Source of the DNA: Bolinopsis microptera
Taxonomy: Eukaryota; Ctenophora; Tentaculata; Lobata; Bolinopsidae
DNA length: 64,000 bases
Assembly: GCF_026151205.1 (NCBI RefSeq)
Contig: NC_087074.1
Location: 10,201,226-10,265,225 of the forward strand
Direction: 5' to 3'
Positions within the stretch are counted from its first letter, which is position 1, and the number at the start of each line of letters is the position of its first letter. Below, piece by piece: positions 52,480 through 63,048 of this stretch. A program made the translations under genes and the position numbers. The notes under the pieces were generated by a model that was not told the DNA's origin, ran no database searches, and saw nothing but the letters and a program-made list of their open reading frames with translations.

Positions 52480-53400
52480 TTCCTGATCATCCGCTTAACG
52501 AGAAACCATGCTTTATCTCCAACTGAAAGAATCTTGCAGTTACCATCAGCTGCATGATCACATGTGATATTAAGTGATATCTTCGCTTGTTTATGGCCCT
52601 GGAGTCGCTAAAATCTTGACTGGGATGGCATTCGATCTCGCCCTCCATTGAGGCAAACCTCAACAGCCGTATCATGATGCAGAGCATCACAATACACAGT
52701 TACTATTTTCGCCCATTCCTCTGATGAGTCAATATCCTCCACTTCCTCTTCTTCATCATCTGTTTCCGCTTCGTCACTCTCTGCTCCGTCAGAAGATGGT
52801 TGGAAAACCTCTCCTTCAAAGCTATAGTGTTCTTTAAGGAGTTCTCTACCCTTGAGACTCTCATCTTCATAGCTTGTAACAATCTTGGGATTGAAGTATC
52901 TTTACCTCTAAATGGTTTCTGCTTTCGGATGCGGTATAACAAGCTTGTTGCGAGGGTGGGCAACTGTTACAGGGATCAAACTTTTGCCGAGTGCATCAAG
53001 CTCGAGGGAACGCGAACGGTTTGATTTGCCCATGCCAACCAACATATCCTTAGAACACAGATTAGTTCTAATGCCTGCATGGAGGCCTATGCGCAGGAAA
53101 GCATAAAGTTTGCTCGCAGGCATCGGATGTAAACAGCCAGGGCATAAAGTGTTGATAACTGTTGTCAGCTGTTACACTGAGAATGTACAGCATCAGACCC
53201 TCTACTGTAATAATCGCATCGTCAAAATTTTTACAAGTAGGCAGGTGGTCTTTCAATGGTTGTGTGAAGCTTAGGTGGCCCAAGGCGTCACCGTTGGATA
53301 GAAGCTGGGTGGAAGCCCTGGTCTGATGTGAGGCTCCCAGAACTTTGAAAACGGGTATCCTGCTGGTGCCCTCTTCCAGACACTCATCGGACAGCATGAT
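52480..53400 (-). pseudogene. decayed coding sequence of unknown family, probably transposon-derived
   Basis: Three overlapping minus-strand frames join end to end with frameshifts: 53397-53068 (LFTSDACEQT near its end), 53123-52908 (TNLCSKDMLVGMGKSNRSRS) and 52963-52703 (basic, KRKQMMKKRKW). The continuity suggests one former protein of several hundred residues. The family is not recognised; its place within a transposon nest suggests a mobile-element origin. Confidence 0.45.
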
Positions 53401-53439
53401 GAAAGCTACTACCTCCGCGGACCGCGTGCTGAAGACTGG

Positions 53440-55300
53440 ATACTGGACAGGGGGTCCAGGCTAAAGGCAGGACGATCGACGGGAGACATTGAGCCCCAGA
53501 AGTTCAATAATTTGATCTATTGACTCCTTAACTCTTGGTCTACAAGAGGCTTTGAGACTCGTAAATCTTTACTGTGGATTGCACAGTTGCTAAAGAGGTG
53601 TTGGCTGTTTATCTGTTCAACCTAGTCTACTATGACCCAGCTAGACTGGACCACACTCTGGTAGTCAGGATACGGCTCCCTATGCCCGGGGTACCGGGTA
53701 ACGAGGTAGTCAGGGGAAGGGTTAGTCCCCGCTAAAGTGTAGCTCTGTTCTCACTCTAACCTCCTTATGCTTTGGGATAAAATCGGAAAGTCCCACACTG
53801 GAGCAGGTGGCGATTGGGTAAGGATTACAACTGATGCTGTTGGGTAGAAAAAGGAAGTGTCACATTTGTCTTGTATAGCATATGTTCGTGCAATTACATG
53901 CTCAAGATACCCAAGATATTAATATGGTGAGAGTTAAAGATGGCTATTGTTCAAGCGGATGCCCTTAACCTTTTAGTGGCGCAAGAGTTAAGAACACAAT
54001 CCACTGCCAATGTGCAGGGGACTGCACAGGATTGTGAGCCAACTGAAAAGTCAAGATGAAGTTTATCAACAGCTTAAGGGTTAAAGCCCCTTATTTTTCT
54101 AGTGGAAGTGGTTGCCGGGGTAATTACGCTGCTATTACAGAAGCTGATGACTCGGTCTCCACATCACGACAACCTATTTCTACAGAAAGTCAAACAAGAA
54201 AACATCAAAAAAATATGAACATCAATTGTATTGTATCATGTAAAAGGACTGCTAAGGTTAGCACATTTAACATAAGAACAGCCAGAGAACAGCACAAACG
54301 CATCGAACTTTGAGAACTATTTTCTCGAAGCAAGCTGCACATCCTTGGCCTGCAAGAATCGAACATCGGGTAGTGCATGCTGATTGCTGAGAATACCAGA
54401 ATAGAAAAGATGAACAAAGGGATTCATCCAGTGATATCATCTGCGTGGAGAAACGCAGCTGGCGCTTCTAATGGGAGAGTAGGAATCATCTTGACGAGGA
54501 CAGCAGCGCATATGAGGCTATAAGTCTTATAAAGTTATAAAATCTTACAGCGCAAGGATCCTCACCATGTCTCTTAATGGGAAGCCCAGGCTCACTGTCA
54601 TCACATGCTACAGTCCTACAGAAGCATCATCTGATGAGGAGGCATAAAATCTTTTTTGTCTAAAACCAAGCATCTTACAGTTAATTTAGTAGGAGAGGAG
54701 CCACACACAATAATTTCTAAGGACGGACATGCCTTAGAAGAAGTTGAGGATTTTAGTACAACGGAGCACGACTTTAGGTTACGCAAGGCCAAGGCATGGG
54801 CTGCCTACCACAAAATGTAGGCTATATGGAGGTCCAATTTGCGCCGAGATTTAAAGATCCGTCTGTTCAAGCTATGGTTGAATCAATCTTCCTGTATGGA
54901 ACAAAAACGTGGACAATAACAGAATCTTTGAAGAAAAGAATAGACGGATGTTACAGTAGAATGCTTCGGATGGCCCTAAACGTGGACTGGAGAGGACATC
55001 GCACCAACAAGGAGGTCTTTGGATCACTCCCAAGAGTTATTTCGAAGATACAGGCCAGAAGAATGAGGTTGGCTGGGCACATCCAGCGACATGATGACCT
55101 GGCAGCACACCAACTTCTCCTTTGGGAACCTAGGGAGGGGTAAACCACCGCTCACCTTCGTCGATAACCTAATAAGTGACACTGGACTCAAGAACACTGG
55201 TGACTGGGGAGATTAAGGAGCTTATGGCGGACAGAAAGCTTTGGAGACACATCATCGAGACTCGGACTCTGAAGCCGTCAAGTAATTTAAGTCATGTGCT
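53440..55300 (+). mobile_element. non-LTR retrotransposon, internally deleted
   Basis: 5' UTR-like sequence to about 54050, then the start of an endonuclease domain (VSTFNIRTAREQ, LHILGLQES) near 54250-54360, a deletion of most of the reverse transcriptase, then the C-terminal part at 54768-55140 (FLYGTKTWTITESLKKR, GCYSRMLRMALN, RRMRLAGHIQRH). Multiple stops. Resembles endonuclease-reverse transcriptase LINEs common in invertebrates. Confidence 0.78.
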
Positions 55301-55584
55301 TTGACTTGCCCTTGACCTTCGTCATAGCCTCCTTTCATGACAGGAGAACACATTTGCCACGTTTGGCACATTTCCAATTTGTGCATTCATATGGATTATA
55401 TCTCGATGAACGAGACATCCTGTTTGCTATCGTGATAACATACTAGCAATATAAACACACTTATATACTATGTAAACTATCTATTAAGTTAAGACATGAG
55501 AACAACACGTAGGTAAGACTCAGTGGGAAATAATTCACATTCAATACAATTAATGAAATGGCTAGAATTTTGTTTAAATTTTGT

Positions 55585-55950
55585 TTAAAAAACCCAAAAA
55601 AACCCAAAAAAACCCAATCCCAGTATTACCTTTTCTTGGGTAGGAGTTGGGTTTTTTTGGGTTACACCCCCCCTAACTTAAATTTCATCAAGTTTGATAT
55701 ATGCTAAGTGCTTTAATGATATTATCTGACTACTTGCACAGTACTTTTATGTTTATTTGAGTGTATTTACATGGAGATTATGGTCCATAAACACTATCAA
55801 TTAGTGGTCAGGGTCAAAAAAGCCCCAAAAGGCCCCAAAAAGCCCCGATTTCTAGGGCCCTTTTCGGATTTTCGATGCGTCTAGGGCCTTTTAGGGCGTT
55901 GGCCCCCCCCCCAGTATGGTAATATAATAAATAAATTTGCAGTTACAGTA
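55585..55950 (+). repeat. right composite repeat (Y then X) and one 34-bp unit
   Basis: Second copy of blocks Y and X, ending at a C run (55903-55912) immediately followed by one unit of the 34-bp minisatellite, which marks the right border of the inserted mass 51757-55912. Confidence 0.72.
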
Positions 55951-56540
55951 TGACTTACTGACTGACTTAAGTCGGCTTCTTGGTCCGAGCAGCTACAATT
56001 CCTCGCCACACGTCGCGGTCAAGCATAACAGATCTTATCTCTTCAACACAGGAAAGGCTGGTGTCCTTCTTTAGCATGTCCAGAAACGTAAGGTGGGGCC
56101 TCCCCGGTCTCCTGTATCCATGCTGAGGGTCCCAGAACAGAAGTTGGTTTGCCAGAAGGTCGTCATGCCTGGCTACATGTCCAGACAGTCTCATTCTTCT
56201 GGAGGCTATCATCGCTGATGGCTTGGGGATGTTGCCGTATAAATCACTGTCCTGTTGATGATTTGTGGCCAACGTATGTTCAAGGCCATCCGGAGCATTC
56301 TAGTGTAGCATCCATTGATCCGCTTAGTCATGGACTGGCTTATCGTCCAAGCTTCAGAGCCGTACAAGAGTACGGACTCAACCGTTGCTCTAAAGACACG
56401 GATCTTTAAGTCCCTGCGCATTCCAGACTTCCAGGTTGTCTTTAACTGATGACAGGCCCCCCATGCCTTTGCTTTCCTAACATCAAAGTCCTTCTCCGCA
56501 CTCATTATTCTGCTTCCAAGGTAGACAAAGTCATCAACTT
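55951..56540 (-). mobile_element. 5'-truncated LINE 3' end, minus strand
   Basis: Two frames (56505-56209 and 56272-55967) give the C-terminus of a reverse-transcriptase protein: LLYGSEAWTISQSMTKR, GCYTRMLRMALN, then after a frameshift RRMRLSGHVARHDD. Followed by a short AGTCAGTCAGTAAGTCA-type tail. ACAGTATG lies at both borders and may be the target duplication or simply minisatellite sequence. Confidence 0.78.
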
Positions 56541-56570
56541 GTACAGTATGGTACAGTATGGTAATATAAT

Positions 56571-57011
56571 TATTATAATTATAATTATAAAACTACAAAT
56601 CTCATAACACTATGATAATACATAACATTCACAAAAGAATAGTTACAAAGAGCTTACAAACATTAACATAAACATTAAACGTAAAAAATATCCAAAATGA
56701 GGAATGTCTAAAAAACTTTTAAACATCGATACAAGAGACTTCAACCATGAATCACGTTGGCACTTCTCATTTTAGGTATCATCATACAAATTATATGATT
56801 ATTATATGATTATATATTCAATAAATATTATATTAAAAATCTGTACCTCAGAGTTAAAAATAAACTCACAATCCATGAAAAAATACTGACAGTTGACCTA
56901 ATTATCTGAAAAAGTATCAGATACCTCGAACGAAATGATATAAAAAACAATAGATTGTTTCAATAAATCCACACCATAACAATTGCAGCATATCATCACG
57001 TGGTGCCACCA
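56571..57011. other. AT-rich spacer
   Basis: Nothing beyond simple AT-rich sequence; 3' flank of the Cys-rich gene 1. Confidence 0.5.
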
Positions 57012-58036
57012 TTATAGATTCCTGCCAATACCAGAAGTGCACCCATCTGCAACACCATTATCCCAGCTTTCTTCCATAAGCTTCTGACTCTCTGCTGCTG
57101 TAAGGGCAATCTCCCACATACTCATCTCGTAGTTGTGGTCTTTACCTGATATCCTCCCACTGTATCCAATAGATATGGGAGCCCTGGAATAGTGATAATG
57201 TCTTGTTAACAACATGTAATGGATTGTTTCCAGCATGGATTTACGATTAAGAGTGTTTACTTTTTAAATAAGTTACAATGTTCAGAATTAGACCATCTTG
57301 ACTTGTAAAACGTGCAGTAAAGCGTATCACCTACTGTATAAAACATGATACTATGCTGCTAAATAGAAAATAGAGACAGCAATGTGGATGATAGATAAGT
57401 ACAATGAACATTTAATGACATTAGAAAAACTTACTTTTGAAAAGGCTTGTAAGTCTTAAGCTTGGCGTGCATATCTAACGGGTTGAGGACTTCATTAACG
57501 TTTCGTTGCCACTTCACAAGGGCAACATACCAGTCACCATAGAAACACGGAAGGCATTTCAGACAGTGGTCTCCAGAAATAGGACATAATATTACACACA
57601 GCATAGCTTGAGGAAAAAGACCAGGAAAACAGAACGTACACAAGCACCCTCCAGTTGATGGGGATTTCTTTTGAATCTTCGTCAGATCCTCGCACCATTG
57701 GGACCACTTATTTTGGGTTATTCCTCTAGCTCTCAATTCATCTGGTATGTAATTCTTACAATCGGGGTCAAGTCCAGTGGTTTCCCAAGGACAGCAAGAA
57801 ATCTTTTCAAAGTCTATGACAAGCCTGTTCCCAATCTTCTTAGCTTTGTCTAGCCTGAGCCCTCCAGACGTAACACTCGATACTACAGCGCTACTCTCAT
57901 CCTGCCACGCATAGCTGAGTGGCTGTTTGATTGTCACTTCAGGATTGTAATATTGGATATTAGGATCAGGATTGAAATATTGGGTATTAGATACAACCTC
58001 ATAGGGTGGTGGTGCTGGTAGTTCAGATTCATCCAT
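57012..58036 (-). CDS. Cys-rich PPxY protein 1 (two exons)
   Basis: Predicted 257 residues. Exon 1 58036-57435, exon 2 57183-57012, intron 251 bases with donor AA|GTAAGT and acceptor CCAG. The N-terminus has PAPPPYEV, a PPxY motif for WW-domain partners such as Nedd4-type ligases, and repeated QYFNP/QYYNP. The core has SCCPWETTGLDPDCKNY, PDELRARGIT, then closely spaced Cys (GCLCTFCFPG, CVILCP, HCLKCLPCFYGDW). Exon 2 ends with MWEIALTAAESQKL and SWDNGVADGCTSG. The cysteines and adjoining hydrophobic residues suggest palmitoylated membrane association, and a distant relation to the Golgin A7/ERF4 domain is possible but not secure. Tandem paralogue at 59884-62290. Confidence 0.85.
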
Positions 58037-58458
58037 TTGGGGAACCTACAAAGGAATTACGAACATGATATAAACGTAATCTTGCTGACATGTATTGTGA
58101 ATAAGAGATAGGCTTTGCAATATGACATTGTTTCATTGTTTATTATCGATTTTACAGTTTGGTTGCCACACCCTCTTCCCTTCTAATTCCCATTCATTTC
58201 AGTGAAACATCTTTATTTAAAATAATAAACTAGTCTAAAAACTATAAAATGAAAGTTGTATCTAAATGAAATTGTTACTAATTGGTATCAAATATCATGT
58301 ACATGATATATTATATAATAAACATTGTACTGGAAGCACTCATAAAAAGTCAACATATGAGTCACAAAACCGCTGGTCACCAGGGGTTGAAGAACAGTGA
58401 TACATTCCGAGAGTTTCAGAAAAGCTCCTTTCAAACTAAATCTCTAAATTCACAATTG

Positions 58459-58500
58459 CAATGATATCATTGAAATCTTACTATTTCAATGATATCATTG
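58459..58500. repeat. hairpin built from two CAATGATATCATTG palindromes
   Basis: CAATGATATCATTGAAA, eight bases, then the exact complement. Each arm contains the self-complementary 14-mer. About 420 bases upstream of gene 1. Confidence 0.7.
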
Positions 58501-59394
58501 TGACATTATCATTATGTGTATTATCTATTTGTTTAAATTGTCTGACTCCCCACATCCAGAAAATTTTATATTTACTCCCAGATGCGTTTTTTTCTAAATT
58601 CTGTGGCCTGCTTGCTTCGCTCGCAAATTTTGAATTTTGTAAAGGCATAAAAGCCATGCCATGGAAGCAATTTGGTTATAGAGGTCTATTTGAAACGCTA
58701 TTTCCAATGATTTTGATTTTGAACGAACAATTTTGGAATTATTAATTTACATGGCATTGTACGTGCATAGTAACACGTGTTAATTTTATACTGGTTGATC
58801 CAGGATGTTAAATCTGCTTTAGTTTTACAGCTTCTCGTGAGGCTCACTTGTGATCGTGCATTATTGGTCTTACGTGATAGGTCATTATCAGAACGGCATG
58901 CCTTCTGACTCACCATCTAACGCCACCTCAGCTGAAGGACTGGCCCTCAAGTCGGGGAAGGCCAGCTCCAATGTTGATATTGAGCACAAATCAGAAACCA
59001 AGTCTTGTAAATAGATAAATTTCAGAATATTTCACTGTGTTCCAAAACTGACAGGATGTTCCTCTTTGATTTTTATACAATCGAAACATTTTCTTCAAAA
59101 ATTTCCTCAATTAATTTGTCTTTATTCCAAAAAATATTTCGAAATTTAGGAGTAACTTCTCAAAAATTTCCTCTTTTTCCTCCCGTTTTTGAATGTCTGG
59201 CAAGATGGCGTGTTTCTGGATGTGGGTCTGACTCTGTCTAAATTATTCTTTTCGGGGGATTTTATTGTGTTGATTATCATAGCAACTTAGCAAGCTGTAG
59301 TAGTCTGAACTCTTGTCAACATGGTACCCTGGGCAAATCCTATACATTTTATATCTGTATAGAAAGTGAAACTTATTATAGTTGGTAAATAACA

Positions 59395-59441
59395 CATAAT
59401 TTACTTCGATAATCTCAGTGACATTATCAAAGTAAATTATG
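59395..59441. repeat. hairpin, 19-bp arms
   Basis: CATAATTTACTTCGATAAT and its complement (18 of 19) separated by nine bases, just downstream of gene 2. Confidence 0.65.
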
Positions 59442-59883
59442 AAGGTCATCAGAGCAAGACCATGCTAATTATCTATCATAACCTACTGAATAAACTTTAC
59501 AACTGTGGTATAAAAATGCTATTTTATCTCGAATAACATAATTTACATACTATATATAATAATATACATACTGCATAATAAAAATTGAATTTTTACAACT
59601 ATTTTACAATTACATCAAAAATCTGCATCTAAAAGTTAAAAGATAATAAAATCTTTTCTGCCTGTATACATTATATAATTACAACCTCACAATAACATCA
59701 AAAATTCGTGTCTAAACTAAATTATATACATTAAATTATCGAAATCTTATTTTTCAAATATTTTAATCATGATTTAAAGGCAAACAGGGACGACTATTTT
59801 TTCCCTATGCTGGATATTCATTCATTTTAAGACTACTGAATTAATTTCAACTTCTAATTTTGTTTCACTCGATATTATCATGA

Positions 59884-62290
59884 TTACAATAATCTTCCTC
59901 TTCCAGATGTACACCCGTCATTAACCCCATTGTCCCAGCTTTCACTAATAAGTTTCTGACTTTCAGCGGCAGTTAGAGCTATCTCCAGCATACTCATTTC
60001 ATAGTTTTCATCTTTTCCAGCAATCCTGTCTTTGTATGCTATCGACTTAGGAGCCCTGGAGGAAAATTTATATCTTTATTATCAACTTAATAACACCAGA
60101 ATGTGTGTGTGTCTGTGTGTCTGTGTGTCTGTGTGTAATTTCCGAACAGTTATACAAAAAAAACGGTAATAGTTACGGGACTGGTTTTTTCGGTATAGTG
60201 CTGACAAAACTCTGACGAAGCCCATAAGCAAATTTTATAAAAATCGGCCGGTGGTAAGTGGTTTAATTGATGATTTTGTTCCAGAAATGTGACATAAATG
60301 GATGGGAGAGAGAACGAGGAGGATAACATGTACCGTAATTAGTTTAGCCCCACGCGACGTAATACTATAAGCTTAGAGCTCACTCTTGCGGCCGCTTTGT
60401 TTCAACTGTAGGGAGATTTCATACTTTCAGCGTTATGCGTGATATCAAATATATAATGCGGTTGTATACTTTTACATTGCAACTGTGACAGTAAAGTCCC
60501 GGCCGAAGGCACGGGTTACACTAGTATATAATAAAGATATAATATATCTTGCATATAATATGCAATTTTTACCAATTTTGAAATTTACTTAATTTCTGAG
60601 GATACACTTTGATAGTACGGATATCAAAATTTTAGAATAATTATTAAACAAGAAATGCGGCCGCTTTTCTTTTGTGGATGGCCGCTCAATTTCCTGATCC
60701 GTGATGTCGTATTTTATCATATTCCATACAACCTGGGGACCCCATGCTTTACTGTTTATACTTTGTAAGCATGCAGATATGGCGGAGTGATAGGCTGAGT
60801 GATAGGCCGAGTGCCCCCAGTTAATTCCATTTTTTTTATTATTTGAAAATTCAATTATTTATTATATATATAAATCAAGCGTTACATTTGAGCCATGCAA
60901 AATTACAATGACATATTTTGATATACTAATTGATAAATGGAACTGCAATATAAGTTGCTTAATGTTTGGCCGGATGACAACTAACTAAAAGAGAAAAATA
61001 AACTTGATTACATAATAATTAATTCGGCTGAACCAACACATAGCAAGAGCCACATTAACGTTGGGGCCGTTATATACATTTATATGTAACACTAACTATA
61101 TGTTTATTATTTAAGCAACCTAATATGACACGGATCTGTGCAAAATGGTAATACTATAATACTTACTCGAAATAATATGCTATCAATTAGTGCCTAGCTA
61201 GTTGGATACGTACATGGTGAAATTAACGATTAACTTATCAGTTCAGCGTTGCGCGCCAATACCAATTTAATTCAGATTTCAGAATATTGTGCAAAATAAC
61301 TTTGCAGAGTGACAAACTCCGCAAAGTTATAACTAATAGGGCACGTACGCTCGCAGGCACGCACGCTTGCACGGTCACAAAGCTACCATATACAAAAAAA
61401 CCTCGTTCGCTAAACCTTGTCCTTGACTGTTTTGTGCCTTCGGCACTTTGAGTCAGGGATCGGGAAAAATCCTCTATTTGGAATTTCTGGTATAAATGGT
61501 GAAAATCATCAGTCCCCCAGAATTAAATTTTTGCCATTATTTGCCAATTATGCAATAGTGAATATTATGAAAAAACGACAAACAATTTACAACTGCTTTT
61601 AAGGATGATTAAGCCACAAAAATTGTGTAGTGTCTTATTGTGACCGATCTTTTCCAAGTATTATATACTTATTTAAAGTATTTAAACGAAATTATTGCAG
61701 GATAATATTACTCACTTGTTGTGAGGCTTATATGTTTTGAGTTTAGCATGCATATCTTTCTTGTTGAGAACTTCATTGACTGTGCGTTGCCATTTGCCTA
61801 TCCCAGCATGCCAGTCACCATAGAAGCAAGGAAGACATTTTAGACAATGATCACCGGACGTGGGACAAAAGACTGCACACAGAATGCTTTGAACCATAAG
61901 TCCAGGAAAGCAGAACAAACACAAGCAGCCGCTAATCGATGGGGATTTTTTCTGGACTTTCATCAATTCTTCACACCATTCAACCCATATACCTTGTGTT
62001 ATTCCTTTAATCCTCAATTCATCTGGAACATAGTTTTTACAATCAGGATCAAGACCTGTGGTCTCCCAAGGACAGCAAGCATGTTTTTCAAAGTCTATGA
62101 CAAGCCTGTCCCCAATTTTCTTAGCTTTGTCTAATCTTAATCCACCCGGTGTGATACTGGACACTACAACGCTACTTTCACCTTGCTCCGCATAGCCAAG
62201 TGGCTGTTTGATCGTCACCTCAGGATTGAAATATTGGGTATTTTCGTTATGTGTTGCATCATTGTAAGATGGCGGAGCAGATGGATCCAT
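59884..62290 (-). CDS. Cys-rich PPxY protein 2 (two exons)
   Basis: Predicted 248 residues; exon 1 62290-61716, exon 2 60055-59884 (172 bases, same length and phase as in gene 1). Donor AA|GTGAGT, acceptor CCAG. The N-terminus MDPSAPPSYND overlaps a PSAP motif (TSG101-type) with PPSY (WW-type), as in several endosomal adaptor proteins. The Cys pattern is that of gene 1 (ACCPWETTGLDPDCKNY, GCLCLFCFPG, HCLKCLPCFYGDW), and the C-terminus is MLEIALTAAESQKL, SWDNGVNDGCTSG. The 1660-base intron holds a Helitron-like copy, a MITE and one half of an inverted repeat. Likely recent tandem duplicate; function unknown. Confidence 0.85.
60082..60524 (+). mobile_element. Helitron-like non-autonomous element, copy 3
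   Basis: Starts TCAACTTAATAACACC after an A, followed by a TGTGTGTC microsatellite, AATTTCCGAA and GGGACTGGTTTTTTCGG, and ends with the GGCACGGG hairpin, TTACA and CTAG before T. Shorter than copy 2. Inserted in the intron of the Cys-rich gene 2. Confidence 0.75.
60728..60823. mobile_element. hAT-like MITE, longer relative
   Basis: 96 bp, AACCTGGGGACCCCATGC near the left end and GTGCCCCCAGTTA at the right, with GGCGGAGTGATAGGCTGAG inside. Flanked by ATTCCAT (60721-60727 and 60824-60830). Third filled site of the family in this window. Confidence 0.78.
60831..61075. repeat. left copy of an inverted repeat flanking exon 1 of Cys-rich gene 2
   Basis: Matches the reverse complement of 62693-62897 over about 200 bases (AAATCAAGCGTTACATTT, GCAAAATTACAATGACATAT, CAACACATAGCAAGAGCCAC), with a 50-base extra piece in the middle of this copy. 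Confidence 0.85.
61076..61715. other. intron of Cys-rich gene 2
   Basis: AT-rich, no feature beyond a GCACGTACGCTCGCAGGCAC stretch near 61340. Confidence 0.4.
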
Positions 62291-62519
62291 CCTGATAGAA
62301 ATGTAGTGATCAAGAAAACAATATCTTCAATCTTACTTATCTATCCTCAATTTCATATGTAAAAAGTAATAATTAGTTGTTGATTTAGCATTTTTATCAA
62401 ATTTAGCATAACTTTTCGTGAAAACCATGAGAGATACGCACCATTGGAATGTTTTTGATGCGATGGATTGAATGATTTTTTAAAAGCCTTTTGAACAGTA
62501 TGAAGAAATAATAAGAACT

Positions 62520-62635
62520 TAAGGTCCCAAAATTTGATCCCCCAAGTGGTGTCAAAATCAAAAAAGAATAAATATTGTTTTCTCTTGACAGTACTACCAA
62601 TTTTTGGTAAGACGGGTTCCTAGCTGCTTGTACCT
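62520..62635. repeat. dispersed 115-bp repeat, copy 2
   Basis: Second copy of the repeat at 5227-5340, same orientation, about 75% similar by eye; here no Helitron-like element follows. Confidence 0.55.
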
Positions 62636-62692
62636 GTAATTGGAGCATCGGTATTTGTTTATATTTGACCATTCCACGAAATGATTATTATA

Positions 62693-62897
62693 GACGGCCC
62701 CAACGTTAATGTGGCCCCCACGTTAATGTGGCTCTTGCTATGTGTTGGTTCAGCCGAATTAATTATTATGTAATCAAGTTTATTTTTCGTTTTAAGTTAG
62801 TATATCAAAATAATATGTCATTGTAATTTTGCATGGCTGAAATGTAACGCTTGATTTATATATATCATAATTAATTGAATTTTCAAATAAAAATAAA
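62693..62897. repeat. right copy of the inverted repeat
   Basis: Complement of 60831-61075. Its outer part duplicates a CACGTTAATGTGG word (two adjacent copies) that is single in the left copy. Confidence 0.85.
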
Positions 62898-62902
62898 TAA
62901 AT

Positions 62903-62930
62903 ACAGGGTGGGCCAAAAGTCAGTACCCAT
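62903..62930 (+). mobile_element. possible mariner/Tc1-type terminal repeat
   Basis: TACAGGGTGGGCCAAAAGTC has the typical look of a mariner-family terminal inverted repeat. No second end or transposase was found; fragment at best. Confidence 0.35.
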
Positions 62931-63048
62931 ACGTTGGCCTTTATAGCTCAGTCACATAGAATTAAGATTCTAACATGTTCAACATATATTAATCAGTGAG
63001 GAAGGTCTGAAGCATCACCAAAACAAAGTGAGTAAGATAGAGGAACAT

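Larger units (their letters stand above)
58037..59883. other. spacer between the two Cys-rich genes
   Basis: AT-rich, with two hairpins (58459, 59395). Promoter of gene 1 should lie at the left end. Several short open frames have no recognisable family. Confidence 0.45.

Noticed and set aside
58776-58800. TACTGGTTGATCCAGG resembling the 5' end of 18S rRNA
   Set aside because: Only about a dozen bases match and what follows is unrelated to rRNA.
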